A DNA stretch of 64,000 nt from Streptomyces sp. CB02980. GTDB lineage: Bacteria > Actinomycetota > Actinomycetes > Streptomycetales > Streptomycetaceae. Of this stretch, positions 27,633-36,515 are shown piece after piece. The position numbers and the translations under genes were made by a program. The stretch covers positions 62,001 through 126,000 of the forward strand of contig NZ_JACSCH020000022.1 of the NCBI RefSeq assembly GCF_014451325.2. Direction: 5' to 3'. The notes beneath the pieces were generated by a model. That model was not told the origin of the DNA. It made no database searches and saw only the letters and a program-made list of their open reading frames with translations. Position 1 is the first letter of the stretch, and each line of letters begins with the position of its first letter.

Positions 27633-28469
27633 ATGTCTCTCACCCACACCCCCGCCAGACGCCGTACCGCCGCCGCCGTGCTCACCGCCGCCCTGCTGGT
27701 GCCGCTCGCGGCCTGCGGGAACAGCGACGACACCAAGGAGGACGCCGCCGGCTCCTCCGGCTCGGCGTCCGCATCCGCCACCGGCTCCGCGAGCGGCGCG
27801 CCCGCGGCCGACCTGATCGTCCTCGCCGCCGCCTCGCTCACCGACGTCTTCAAGACGGCGGGGGCCGCGTACGAGAAGTCCCACCCGGGCACGAAGCTCA
27901 CCTTCTCCTTCGCCGGCTCGCAGGAGCTCGTCGCGCAGGTCTCGCAGGGTTCGCGCGCCGACGTCCTGGTCACCGCCGACACCAAGAGCATGGACAAGGT
28001 GAAGGCCGACACCGGCACCCCCGCGATCATCGCGAAGAACCGGCTCGTCATCGCCACCGGCGAGGGCAACCCCTTCAAGGTCGACGACCTCAAGGACCTG
28101 GCCGACACCAAGCTCAAGGTCGTCCTCGCCGCCCCCGAGGTCCCGGCCGGCAAGTACAGCAAGCAGATCCTGGACGCCCAGAAGGTCACGGTGAAGCCGG
28201 TCTCTCAGGAGCCGAACGTGCGCGCCGTCCTCAGCAAGGTCGAGCTCGGCGAGGCCGACGCCGGCCTCGTCTACAAGACGGACGCCGCGAGCGCCGCCGA
28301 CAAGGTCGACGCCGTCGAGATCCCCGACGACCAGAACGCCATCGCGAAGTACCCGGCCGCCACGATCAAGGACTCCAAGAACGCCGAGGCGGCCGCCGCG
28401 TTCGTCGCCTGGCTTTCCTCGCCCGAAGGCCAGAAGATCCTCCAGGACGCCGGCTTCCAGAAGCCGTAG
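27633..28469 (+). CDS. modA: Molybdate-binding lipoprotein of ABC transporter
   Basis: A 278-residue lipoprotein: basic start, hydrophobic core and lipobox LAACG with the acylated Cys, then a Ser/Ala-rich tether. The mature ModA fold shows IVLAAASLTDVFKTAGAAYEKSHPG, FSFAGSQELVAQVSQGSRADVLVTADTKSMDKV and NRLVIAT, which match the oxyanion-binding loops (ASL and GSQ) of ModA. It ends with SPEGQKILQDAGF. It captures molybdate outside the cell for the fused ModBC. AAGGAG lies 11 bases before the ATG. A strong hairpin follows the stop. Confidence 0.93.
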   Translation: MSLTHTPARRRTAAAVLTAALLVPLAACGNSDDTKEDAAGSSGSASASATGSASGAPAADLIVLAAASLTDVFKTAGAAYEKSHPGTKLTFSFAGSQELVAQVSQGSRADVLVTADTKSMDKVKADTGTPAIIAKNRLVIATGEGNPFKVDDLKDLADTKLKVVLAAPEVPAGKYSKQILDAQKVTVKPVSQEPNVRAVLSKVELGEADAGLVYKTDAASAADKVDAVEIPDDQNAIAKYPAATIKDSKNAEAAAAFVAWLSSPEGQKILQDAGFQKP

Positions 28470-28505
28470 CCGTCCGGGATCAACCGTCCGGGATCACCAG
28501 ATCGT

Positions 28506-28540
28506 GAGGGCTGTCCGTCCCGGGGGAACGGACAGCCCTC
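28506..28540 (+). terminator. Hairpin between modA and modBC
   Basis: GAGGGCTGTCCGT (28506-28518) and ACGGACAGCCCTC (28528-28540) make a perfect 13-bp stem with a 9-base loop. It sits within the mod operon, so it likely attenuates read-through, giving more ModA than permease/ATPase. A short direct repeat CCGTCCGGGATCA precedes it. Confidence 0.7.
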
Positions 28541-28565
28541 CTCCCTCATGTCTTCGGGGTCGACG

Positions 28566-30503
28566 ATGAAACGAGCAGGCGTACGCGCGGCCGGCACCCG
28601 GCCGCCCCTGACTCTCGCGCTGCCCGCGCTCCTGGCCGTGGCGTTCCTGACCCTGCCGCTGCTCGGCATCCTCGTCCGGACGGAGTGGGGCGAACTCGCC
28701 GACCATCTGCGCTCACCGGGCACGGTCGAGGCGCTGAAGCTCTCCCTCGTCGTGTCGTTCTGGGCGCTGGGGCTCTCCCTGGTCCTCGGTGTGCCGCTCG
28801 CCTGGCTGCTGGCCCGCGTGCCGTTCCCCGGCAAGGCGCTCGTCCGCTCCCTCGTCCTGCTGCCGATGGTGCTGCCGCCGACGGTCGGCGGTGTGGCGCT
28901 GCTGCTCGCCTTCGGCCGGCGCGGGCTCCTCGGCCCCTGGTTCGAGAGCACCTTCGACATCACCTTCCCGTTCCACACGTCGGGGGCGGTGATCGCGGCC
29001 ACGTTCGTCGCGATGCCGTTCCTCGTCATCAGCCTGGAGGGCGCGCTCGGCGGGCTGCGGCCGCGGTACGAGGAGACGGCGGCCTCGCTCGGCGCCTCGC
29101 CGGTACGGGTCTTCTTCACCGTCACGCTGCCGATGGTCGCGCCCGGCCTGATCGCGGGCGCGGCCCTCACCTGGGCGCGGGCGCTGGGCGAGTTCGGCGC
29201 CACGATCACCTTCGCCGGGAACCTGCCGGGAACGACGCAGACGCTGCCGCTCCAGGTCTACCTGCTGCTCCAGGACGAGCCCGAGGCAGCCACCTCCGTC
29301 TCGCTCCTGCTCCTCGCGATCGCCATGGGCGTACTGATCGCCCTGCGCGGCCGGTGGACGGGAACACCCTCGGACCGCCGCCCCCGCCCTGCCCCGGAGG
29401 CCGGCCCCGAGGAACCGGCGCCGGTCCCGTCGGCCTCCGCTGCGCCCGTCGCCCCGAAGGGGACCCGGCACTGGGCGCTGCACGCCGAGGTCACCGGCTT
29501 CACCCGACTCACCCTGGACGCCGACCCCGGCACCACCATCGCCGTCGTCGGCCCCAACGGCGCCGGAAAGACCACGCTGCTCCGCGCCCTCCTCGGGCTC
29601 ACCCCCCGCGCCCACGCCGACCTGCGGCTCGGCGAAGAGGACGTCACCGCGCTGCCCCCGCACCGGCGGCATGTCGCCTGGGTCCCCCAGGACGGCGCAC
29701 TGTTCCCGCACATGAGCGCCCTCGCGAACACGGCGTACGGACTCCGCGCCCAGGGCGTCGCGCGTGCCGAGGCCCGGCACGAGGCACAGACCTGGCTCGA
29801 CCGGCTCGGAGTCGGCCCGCTCGCCCATCGCCGGCCGCCCCAGCTCTCCGGCGGGCAGGCGCAGCGCGTCGCCCTGGCCCGGGCACTGGCCGCCCGGCCC
29901 CGGCTCCTCGTCCTCGACGAACCGCTCGCCGCGCTCGACCAGACCACCCGCGCCCATGTACGCCACACCCTGCGCACCCACCTCGCCGACTTCGGCGGCG
30001 TCTGTCTGATCGTCACCCACGACCCGGTCGAAGCGGTCTCGCTCGCCGACCGCGTCCTCGTCCTCGACGAGGGCCGGGCCCTCCAGGACGCTGCCCCCGT
30101 CGAGGTCACCCGGCACCCCCGCTCCCCCTGGGTCGCCCGCATGCTCGGCCGCAACGCCTGGCCGGGCACGGCGACCCCGGAGGGCCTCGCACTGGACGGC
30201 GGCGGCACCCTGGTCGCGACCGACCCGCCGCCGCCCGGCACCCCCGCGCTCGCGATCGTCGCGCCCGAGTCGGTGTCCGTCCACCGCGAGAAGCCCACGG
30301 GCAGCCCCCGTAACGTCTGGCCCGGCACCGTACGCGAGATCACGGCGAGCGGCAGCCGGCTCCGGGTCCTGATCATCTCCGACCGGGCCCCCGACCTCGT
30401 CGCCGAGATCACACCGCAGTCGGCGGCCGAACTCGGCCTCGCCGACGGGGTGTCGGTCTGGACGAGCGTCAAGGCGACGGAGGCGACGATCGTGCCGCTG
30501 TGA
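28566..30503 (+). CDS. modBC: Fused molybdate ABC transporter permease and ATP-binding protein
   Basis: About 645 residues from ATG 28566 (28548 would add six). Residues about 15-250 are a ModB permease with six hydrophobic segments and the EAA-type loop EETAASLGASPVRVFFTVTLPMVAPGLIAG. A Pro/Ala linker follows, then the ModC ATPase: Walker A GPNGAGKTTLL, signature LSGGQAQRVALARAL, Walker B LLVLDEPLAALD, His in VTHDPVEA. The C-terminus is a TOBE domain (NVWPGTVREITASGSRLRVLIISDRAPDLVAEITPQSAAELGLADG). The fusion of permease and ATPase is uncommon but known in actinobacteria. It imports molybdate for the adjacent molybdoenzyme. Confidence 0.92.
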   Translation: MKRAGVRAAGTRPPLTLALPALLAVAFLTLPLLGILVRTEWGELADHLRSPGTVEALKLSLVVSFWALGLSLVLGVPLAWLLARVPFPGKALVRSLVLLPMVLPPTVGGVALLLAFGRRGLLGPWFESTFDITFPFHTSGAVIAATFVAMPFLVISLEGALGGLRPRYEETAASLGASPVRVFFTVTLPMVAPGLIAGAALTWARALGEFGATITFAGNLPGTTQTLPLQVYLLLQDEPEAATSVSLLLLAIAMGVLIALRGRWTGTPSDRRPRPAPEAGPEEPAPVPSASAAPVAPKGTRHWALHAEVTGFTRLTLDADPGTTIAVVGPNGAGKTTLLRALLGLTPRAHADLRLGEEDVTALPPHRRHVAWVPQDGALFPHMSALANTAYGLRAQGVARAEARHEAQTWLDRLGVGPLAHRRPPQLSGGQAQRVALARALAARPRLLVLDEPLAALDQTTRAHVRHTLRTHLADFGGVCLIVTHDPVEAVSLADRVLVLDEGRALQDAAPVEVTRHPRSPWVARMLGRNAWPGTATPEGLALDGGGTLVATDPPPPGTPALAIVAPESVSVHREKPTGSPRNVWPGTVREITASGSRLRVLIISDRAPDLVAEITPQSAAELGLADGVSVWTSVKATEATIVPL

Positions 30504-30526
30504 CGGGACCCCACGCTCTGACCGCG

Positions 30527-30572
30527 CATCAGGCCTCGGCCATGAGGTCTCGGTCATGAGGCCTCGGCCATG
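30527..30572. repeat. 14-bp tandem repeat at the end of the TOBE remnant
   Basis: Three full units of CATGAGGCCTCGGC with small changes (30527-30540, 30541-30554, 30555-30568) and the start of a fourth follow the modBC stop. On the minus strand the units cover the stop codon region of the TOBE remnant. Confidence 0.8.
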
Positions 30573-30876
30573 AGGCGCGGGGCCAGGCGGAAGCGAGGGA
30601 GATCTCGGTCGACTTCACGAGCGCCTCGACCGCCGAACCCTCGGCCAGGCCCAGGTCCCTGACGGCGTCGGTCGTGATCGCGGCGGCGACGTACGTGTCG
30701 TGGCGCTCGAAGCCTCGCGACTCCGCATCAGCAAGATGAGATCCATGCCCTGCCTTGCAGATGTGATCCGGAGAGGCAGGATTCCCTCTTGGATGATCAC
30801 CTGTACCGACCTCGGTCATCGAGGCCTTTTTCTGTGTCTGTATCCAGTCGTCGCGCCGGGGTGACGACTGATTCAC
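30529..30876 (-). pseudogene. Decayed TOBE (Mop) gene
   Basis: An open frame of 115 codons whose residues 61-96 read TYVAAAITTDAVRDLGL then AEGSAVEALVKSTEISLAS, the second half of a TOBE domain like that of the two HTH-TOBE proteins and ModC. The HTH and first half of the domain are missing and the upstream codons do not resemble a protein. The end has been extended by the 14-bp repeat. It is most likely a remnant of a third molybdate-binding protein in the mod region. Confidence 0.5.
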
Positions 30877-31268
30877 TGCTCACACCGGCCTCGGCGACGG
30901 AGTGGCTCTCGCCGCCGGGAACAACCGGACCAGGGGGGGTCCTGCGCGCTGTTCGCGGTGTTCGGCGCGCAGGAACCCTGCGGCGCGCGGCCCGCAGGGC
31001 CGACGACCGGGAGGGTCGCTTCGCCGGTACCGACACCCCCGCCGCCGCTGCAGCGGCCGTCGACGCTGTCGATACCTCCAATCCTCCACACCACATTTGC
31101 ACGCCGATACGGGCGAACGACCAAGCATTCACGAATCAATTGTGGGATCAGGCCAGCAGATGCAGGATGGGGCAAGCGACTGGCGGGGCGGCGGCGACAG
31201 GGCGACCACACCGACGCCCACGTTCCTCCCTGCCCCGCTGTTCCTGCTCACGAGGCGAGGCATGGCAC
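30877..31268. other. Intergenic, no gene seen
   Basis: The 392 bases between the TOBE remnant and the methyltransferase hold no ORF with coding character. An AT-richer patch at about 31075-31145 is the likely promoter region. A short 5-bp stem with a T5 run at about 30810-30831 could be a weak rightward terminator. Confidence 0.4.
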
Positions 31269-31961
31269 ATGAAGACACGTACGCGCGACGGCGGCGCCCA
31301 CGACGTCGACCACGGCACGATCGGATCCGGATCGTCGGGCTGCCGCAGGCCGGACGAACGCGTCGCCCGGTTCGTCGCCGACGCCCTCGGAGGGGCCCGC
31401 AACGTGCTCGACGTCGGTGCGGGCGCCGGATCGTACGAGAACGTCGCCGAGGACCTGCCGTTCGCCGACGGCGAGTTCGACGCCGCGATGACGCTGTTCA
31501 GCCTGCACCGGTGGAGCGACGCGACCGCCGGCCTCCGGGAGATGCGCCGGGTGACCCGCGGCCCTGTCGTAGTCCTCACCTGCGACCCGGCGACGGTACG
31601 GGACTTCTGGCTGTACGACTACGCACCCGAGGTGCTCGACACGGAAGCCCGCCGCCACCCGCCCGTCGACGAGATCGCGGCCGCGCTCGGCGGATCGTGC
31701 ACGGTCGAAGCCGTGCCGATCCCCCTCGACTGCACCGACGGCTTCAACGAGGCGTACTACGGCCGCCCCGAGATGCTCCTCGACCCGGCGGCCCGCCAGG
31801 CCTGCTCCGCCTGGAGCTTCGTCGACGACGGCGTCCGCGAACGCTTCGACCGCGCCCTGCGCCACGACCTGACGTCCGGCACCTGGGACGAGCGCTTCGG
31901 CGACCTGCGCACACGACCGACGTTCGAGGGCTCACTCGTCATCGTCCGGGCCACGCCCTGA
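31269..31961 (+). pseudogene. SAM-dependent methyltransferase with internal deletion
   Basis: A 230-codon open frame related to class I methyltransferases. Motif I is seen as VLDVGAGAGSYE, but it jumps directly to NVAEDLPFADGEFDAAMTLFSLHRW, the post-II region. The usual stretch of about 30 residues containing the acidic SAM-ribose-binding residue of motif II is absent while the frame is kept. The rest (LREMRRVTRGPVVVLTCDPATVRDFWL to the end) is intact. Without motif II, SAM binding should be lost, so I call it a pseudogene, though the frame is open and it could still be expressed. The end overlaps uspA tail-to-tail by 30 bases. Confidence 0.55.
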
Positions 31962-32519
31962 ACCCTGCGGCAGGAACCGGCCGCGCGACCGCGGCGGCAA
32001 CGCCGAACGGGGTCCCGGAAGGAGTCCGCGCCACCCATCGCCGCCGGGACGGTTCAGGTGCTCCAGGTCGGCCTGAAGAGGGCTGGGCGGCACCGCGAGA
32101 ACCGGGCAAGGGGCGTGCGCCAGGCAGTGGCGGGCCACGGACGGTCGCAGCACCCTGAGCAGCAGCCCGCGCGAGCCGGTGCCGACGACGAGGAGGTCGC
32201 CGGGGTCGTGGACCGCGTCGACGAGGGCGACACCGGGGGTGCCCCGGACCAGGCGCCCGACCGGAGTCACACCCGGCCGGCAGGCGCCGAAGGCTTCGAG
32301 GGTCTCGCGCAGCAGCGCGGCCGCCGCGTCCCGGCAGTCGGCCAGTACGGAGGGCCCGCAGGAGGCCCGGCTGCCGGAGCCGCCGCCGGGGGGTTGCCAG
32401 GCCATGACGACCACCAGCTCCGCCGCCCGCGCCCGGGACCGGGTCGCGGCCTCGTGCAGGGCCGCCAGGCTCCCCAGGGATCCGTTCGTCCCGACCACGA
32501 CTCGTCCTCGCACCGTCAT
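31932..32519 (-). CDS. Universal stress protein (UspA family)
   Basis: A 195-residue single-domain Usp starting MTVRGRVVVGTNGSLGSLAALHEAATRSRARAAELVVVMAW (ATG 32519). The nucleotide-binding segment reads VVGTGSRGLLLRVLRPSVARHCLAHAPCPVLAVP. The canonical G-x2-G-x9-G(S/T) is altered: the last Gly-Ser is Pro-Ser and the loop is short, so ATP binding is doubtful. A 50-residue Arg/Pro/Gly-rich tail follows the domain. A stress or dormancy role is assumed for the family. Confidence 0.8.
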   Translation of the reverse strand: MTVRGRVVVGTNGSLGSLAALHEAATRSRARAAELVVVMAWQPPGGGSGSRASCGPSVLADCRDAAAALLRETLEAFGACRPGVTPVGRLVRGTPGVALVDAVHDPGDLLVVGTGSRGLLLRVLRPSVARHCLAHAPCPVLAVPPSPLQADLEHLNRPGGDGWRGLLPGPRSALPPRSRGRFLPQGSGRGPDDDE

Positions 32520-32785
32520 GCCTTCCTCTTCGCGGCTCGTCGCGTACAAGGGAAGACCCGACGGGGGCGTGTGGCGGTGGCGTTGACGGCCCCCTGACGC
32601 CGGGAGCCGGTTCCCTGGCGGATCCCTGACGCGGCCATCCGCCATCCGCCGACCACCAGCCGCCGCCCGCTGCCCGCTGCCCGTCGATGACGTGTACGGA
32701 CTCGCCCCGGCATCGTCAAAGCACCGTCAGGAAGTGGTCGGGGCCCCGGGCCGGGGAGCGGCACGGTACCGGGCGACGGCCAGGG

Positions 32786-33121
32786 TCAGTTGCCGCGCGG
32801 CGCGTACATGATGACGGCCATGCCCGCGAGGCAGACCAGCGCGCCGATGACGTCGTAGCGGTCGGGGCGGTAGCCGTCGGCGACCACGCCCCAGGCGATC
32901 GAGCCGGCCACGAAGATCCCGCCGTACGCGGCGAGGATGCGGCCGAAGTCGTCGTCGGACTGGAGCGTGGCCACCACCCCGTACAGGCCGAGGGCGATGA
33001 CTCCGGCACCGATCCAGACCCAGCCCCTGTGCTCGCGGATGCCCTGCCAGACGAGCCAGGCGCCGCCGATCTCGAAGAGGGCGGCCACCACGAACAGGGC
33101 GACGGAACGAGCGACGGTCAT
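32786..33121 (-). CDS. YnfA/UPF0060-family small membrane protein
   Basis: A 111-residue protein with four hydrophobic segments. It starts MTVARSVALFVVAALFEIGGAWLVWQGIREHRGW, the UPF0060 signature with the conserved Glu in the first helix and GAWLVWQ. The later GRILAAYGGIFVAGSIAWGVVADGYRPDRYDVIGALVCLAGMAVIMY is also typical. It is related to the drug/metabolite transporter superfamily; function is uncertain. TAGGCT lies eight bases before the ATG, so a leaderless message is possible. Confidence 0.9.
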   Translation of the reverse strand: MTVARSVALFVVAALFEIGGAWLVWQGIREHRGWVWIGAGVIALGLYGVVATLQSDDDFGRILAAYGGIFVAGSIAWGVVADGYRPDRYDVIGALVCLAGMAVIMYAPRGN

Positions 33122-33168
33122 GAGCGGTGAGCCTACCGGCGGCCCCTCCTCATGACCGAGACGGCGGG

Positions 33169-34488
33169 TCAGCGTCCCGGGCGCGCTGCCCTTCGGCGGT
33201 GTCCGAGGTTGACGGCCGACGCCTTGGCCAGGGCCACGGGGCTCAGGAAGCGCAGTGGGCCGATCAGGCGGGAGCCGAACAGGTGCATGTGGCGCGCGAG
33301 CGATGCGTCGCGTGCCGCCGCCGAGAACATCAGCCGTTCCACCGGGTTGAACGGGCGGGCCTTGGCGAAGTCCGCGGCGAGGTACTGGTGGCCGCGCAGC
33401 CGGCGCCCGTGCCGGCGGGCGTACCGCGCGAGCGACCGGTCGAGGTCCCCTCGACCGGTCGCGGCCGGCGCGACCTCCTCCGCCAGCCACAGCGCGGACT
33501 GCAGGGCCCATCCGCATCCCACCCCCCACAGGGGATCGCCGGTCAGGGCGGCGTCGCCGATGAGCGCGAGGCCCGGGGCGGTCGGCCTGCGGCTGTGGAG
33601 GGGGTAGTCGACCAGGCCGATGATCTTCGAGATGCGCTCGGCGTCGTCGATGGGCGGCGCATCGGGCAGGCCACGTACGAACGCGTGGAAGCTGCCCTTC
33701 AGGTCCTCCTTGAAGGCGGGCAGTCGCTTCTTGTCCGGGAGCACGGCGAGGACCGTCACCCCGTCGTCATTGGGGAACGCGTACGCCATGTCGGGCTCGA
33801 GGAACCAGGTCTGGCCGATCCCGCCCCGCAGCGGGAGGTTGCGGAAGTGCGCGAGATAGCCGAACCGCGTGTTCTCGTGCTGTCGAGCAGCCACCCCGGC
33901 GAGCTTCGCCACCGCCGAATCCTTGCCGTCGGCGCCCACGACCAGCCGGGCCCGTATCTCGCGCTCACCGTCCGGCGTCGACGCGCGCACCCCGACGGTA
34001 CGCCCGCCCGCCCCGACCAGTTCGGTCACCTGGTGGCCGAGGAGGAGATCCACGCCGGGGGTGTCCGCCGCGTGGGACCTGATCAGCGGATCGAGGACGC
34101 TGCGCCGGATGTTGTAGCCGTACGGCAGCTCGGGCCCCGCCGGCGCGGCCCTCGGCTCGATCCATCCCCAACGGGTGTGCCAGCGGGCCTCGCTGCGGAC
34201 GGCCCCCGCCTTCTCCAGGGCGGGGACGAGGCCGAGTTCGTCCAGCACCGGGTAGGCGTTGGCCGTGAGGGAGTGGGTGCACAGCACCTTGTACGCCTCG
34301 GGATCCGAGCGACGCTCAAGGAGCGCGACGCGGACACCGCGTCGGGCCAGCAGGATCGCCGCGGCACTGCCGGCGAGGCCGGCTCCACTGATGACGACGT
34401 CGTAGTCCTCCACGTCGCCCACGTCGCCCACGTCGCCCACGTCGTTCGCGTCGTCCACGTCGTCCGCCGCGCTCTCAGGCCTGGTCAT
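33169..34488 (-). CDS. FAD-dependent monooxygenase / reductase (UbiH-like)
   Basis: A 439-residue flavoprotein. Rossmann start YDVVISGAGLAGSAAAILLARRGVRVALLERR (GxGxxG and the ribose-binding acidic residue), the DG motif RLVVGADGKDSAVAKLAG, and the second FAD motif GLALIGDAALTGDPLWGVGCGWALQSALWLAEE. This is the p-hydroxybenzoate-hydroxylase/geranylgeranyl-reductase group; the substrate is unknown. The N-terminus carries DDVDDANDVGDVGDVGDVEDYD, encoded by 9-bp GTCGCCCAC-type repeats at about 34409-34470. It is a single gene, divergent from the carboxylesterase. Confidence 0.88.
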   Translation of the reverse strand: MTRPESAADDVDDANDVGDVGDVGDVEDYDVVISGAGLAGSAAAILLARRGVRVALLERRSDPEAYKVLCTHSLTANAYPVLDELGLVPALEKAGAVRSEARWHTRWGWIEPRAAPAGPELPYGYNIRRSVLDPLIRSHAADTPGVDLLLGHQVTELVGAGGRTVGVRASTPDGEREIRARLVVGADGKDSAVAKLAGVAARQHENTRFGYLAHFRNLPLRGGIGQTWFLEPDMAYAFPNDDGVTVLAVLPDKKRLPAFKEDLKGSFHAFVRGLPDAPPIDDAERISKIIGLVDYPLHSRRPTAPGLALIGDAALTGDPLWGVGCGWALQSALWLAEEVAPAATGRGDLDRSLARYARRHGRRLRGHQYLAADFAKARPFNPVERLMFSAAARDASLARHMHLFGSRLIGPLRFLSPVALAKASAVNLGHRRRAARPGR

Positions 34489-34750
34489 GCGCCGATCGCC
34501 CCCTTCGAGGAGTGCTGCCGTTCGTGGGAGTGGTGCGATGCCCGCCCTGCCTGTGGGACAGGTCCTGTCAGGCACATGACCGAGTGTAGAGAGCCCGGGA
34601 TTCGTTGATCGAGATCCGGGCCCGTGGTGTGAGGGCACGGCGGCACGGCGGCGGTACGCGAAAACGGATGGCGTGACATCCGGACCCGGCGGATCATTCG
34701 AAGGGTCCGCGCTCTTAGCAAGCCCGCTCACCTGTCCGGGAGAAGTCGCG

Positions 34751-36358
34751 ATGGCCGTCACCCCGTCCGAGCCCCCCGAGCCGTCCCAGCCGGCCCCGTC
34801 GACCCAACCGTCCCAGCCGGCCCCGTCGAACCAGCCGACCCAGCCGTCCGGTTCCCGGCCCGAGGTCCGCTCACTGGCCGGTGTGGTCCGCGGTACGCAT
34901 GAGGCGGGTGTGGCGGTCTTCCGGGGCATCCCGTTCGCCGAGCCCCCCGTCGGCGCGCTGCGCTTCGCCGCGCCCCGGCCCGCGCGGAGCTGGAGCGGGG
35001 TGCGGGAGGCCGTCTCGTACGGGCCGCCGCCCCCGCAGGCCGGGCATTTCGGCATGGACGCCCTGTCGCGGGAAGCGCCGGGCGACGACTGGCTGACGGT
35101 CAACGTCTGGTCACCCGAACCGACCCCCGGCGCCGGGCTGCCGGTCATGGTCTGGATCCAGGGCGGCGCGTACGTCTTCGGGATGTCCGGTCTCCCCGAG
35201 TACGACGGCGGCCGCCTCGCCCGGGACGGCGGCGTGGTCCTGGTGACCTTCAACTACCGCGTCGGCATCGAGGGCTTCGGGCAGATCGAGGGGGCTCCGC
35301 CCAACCGCGGGCTGCTCGACCAGGTCGCCGCCCTGGAATGGGTGCGCGACAACATCCGGGCCTTCGGCGGCGACCCCGAGCGGGTCACGGTCTTCGGCCA
35401 GTCGGCGGGCGGGGGCTCCGTCGCCGCCCTGCTCGCGATGGACCGGGCGGCCGGGCTCTTCCGCCGGGCCGTCGCGCAGAGCGTGCAGGGCACGTACTTC
35501 TCCCCCGACCTCGCCTCGGACATCGCCGCGGCCTGCGCCGCCGAACTGGGGCTGCGGCCCACGGTGGCCGACCTGTCCGACGTGCCCCCGTACGACCTGC
35601 CGGCCGCGGGCGACGCGCTCGGCGCCACGATGGACCGGTGGGCGGACCGCTGGGGCCGGCCCGCGTACCGGACGATCCCCTTCTCGCCGGTCGTCGACGG
35701 CGACATCCTGCCCACCACACCGTGGCAGGCCCTGTCCGACGGCGCCGGCCGTGACGTCGAGCTCGTCGTCGGCCACACCCGCCACGAGCAGCGCCTGTTC
35801 ACCGCGGTCACCGGCCTGCTCGGAGAGGTGAGCGAGGAGCAGGCGGCGGCCGCCCTCCGCTTCCTCGCTCCGGGCCCTGACGGCGCGCGCCGGTACCGCG
35901 AGGCCTTTCCGACGGCGGACCCGGACGGGCTGTACGAACTGGTCCACTCCGACTGGCTCTTCCGCATGCCGTCGCTCCACCTCGCCGAAGCCCAGGCTGC
36001 CGCCGGCGGTCGCACCCATGTGTACGAGCTGACGTGGGCCGCCCCCGGCATGGGCGGCGCCTTCGGCGCCTGCCACGGTCTCGACGTACCCCTTGTCTTC
36101 GGCAATCTGGACCGCGGCCAGCCCGCCGTGCTGATCGGTGAGGAGCCCTCCCCGGAGGCAGAGGCCCTGTCCGCCCGGATGCGCGCCGCCTGGACGTCCT
36201 TCGCCGCCCACGGCGACCCCGGCTGGCCCGCGTACGACACCGGGCAACGGCTCGTCCAGGTCTTCGACACCCACCCCGCCGTCACCTCCTACCCGGAGGA
36301 GGCCTCCCGCCTGATCTGGCGGGACCACGCCTTCCCCGTGCTCTCGGTGGTCACGTGA
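34751..36358 (+). CDS. Type B carboxylesterase
   Basis: A 535-residue alpha/beta hydrolase. It starts with a Ser/Pro/Gln-rich low-complexity stretch (residues 5-37), then the family blocks FRGIPFAEPPVGALRF, DDWLTVNVWSPEP, VMVWIQGGAYVFG (oxyanion hole) and the nucleophile in VFGQSAGGGSVAALL (Ser218). The histidine lies in FGACHGLDVPLVFGN near residue 440. The start at ATG 34751 follows GGGAGAAG. It hydrolyses carboxylic esters; no signal peptide is seen, so it is probably cytosolic. Upstream ORF extension has no coding character. Confidence 0.92.
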   Translation: MAVTPSEPPEPSQPAPSTQPSQPAPSNQPTQPSGSRPEVRSLAGVVRGTHEAGVAVFRGIPFAEPPVGALRFAAPRPARSWSGVREAVSYGPPPPQAGHFGMDALSREAPGDDWLTVNVWSPEPTPGAGLPVMVWIQGGAYVFGMSGLPEYDGGRLARDGGVVLVTFNYRVGIEGFGQIEGAPPNRGLLDQVAALEWVRDNIRAFGGDPERVTVFGQSAGGGSVAALLAMDRAAGLFRRAVAQSVQGTYFSPDLASDIAAACAAELGLRPTVADLSDVPPYDLPAAGDALGATMDRWADRWGRPAYRTIPFSPVVDGDILPTTPWQALSDGAGRDVELVVGHTRHEQRLFTAVTGLLGEVSEEQAAAALRFLAPGPDGARRYREAFPTADPDGLYELVHSDWLFRMPSLHLAEAQAAAGGRTHVYELTWAAPGMGGAFGACHGLDVPLVFGNLDRGQPAVLIGEEPSPEAEALSARMRAAWTSFAAHGDPGWPAYDTGQRLVQVFDTHPAVTSYPEEASRLIWRDHAFPVLSVVT

Positions 36359-36515
36359 TCGCTTGCCCGTCGGCCGCGGTGGTGGGTGCGACGTCCGGCA
36401 TGATCACCCAGGTGCGCCCGCCCCGGCGAGCGGAGCCGAGCGCGTCCCGCCTCTCCGTTCCGCCGGCCGGTCCGGGCGCCCTGCGACCGACTCGTCACAC
36501 AGGAGACGCCACCCC

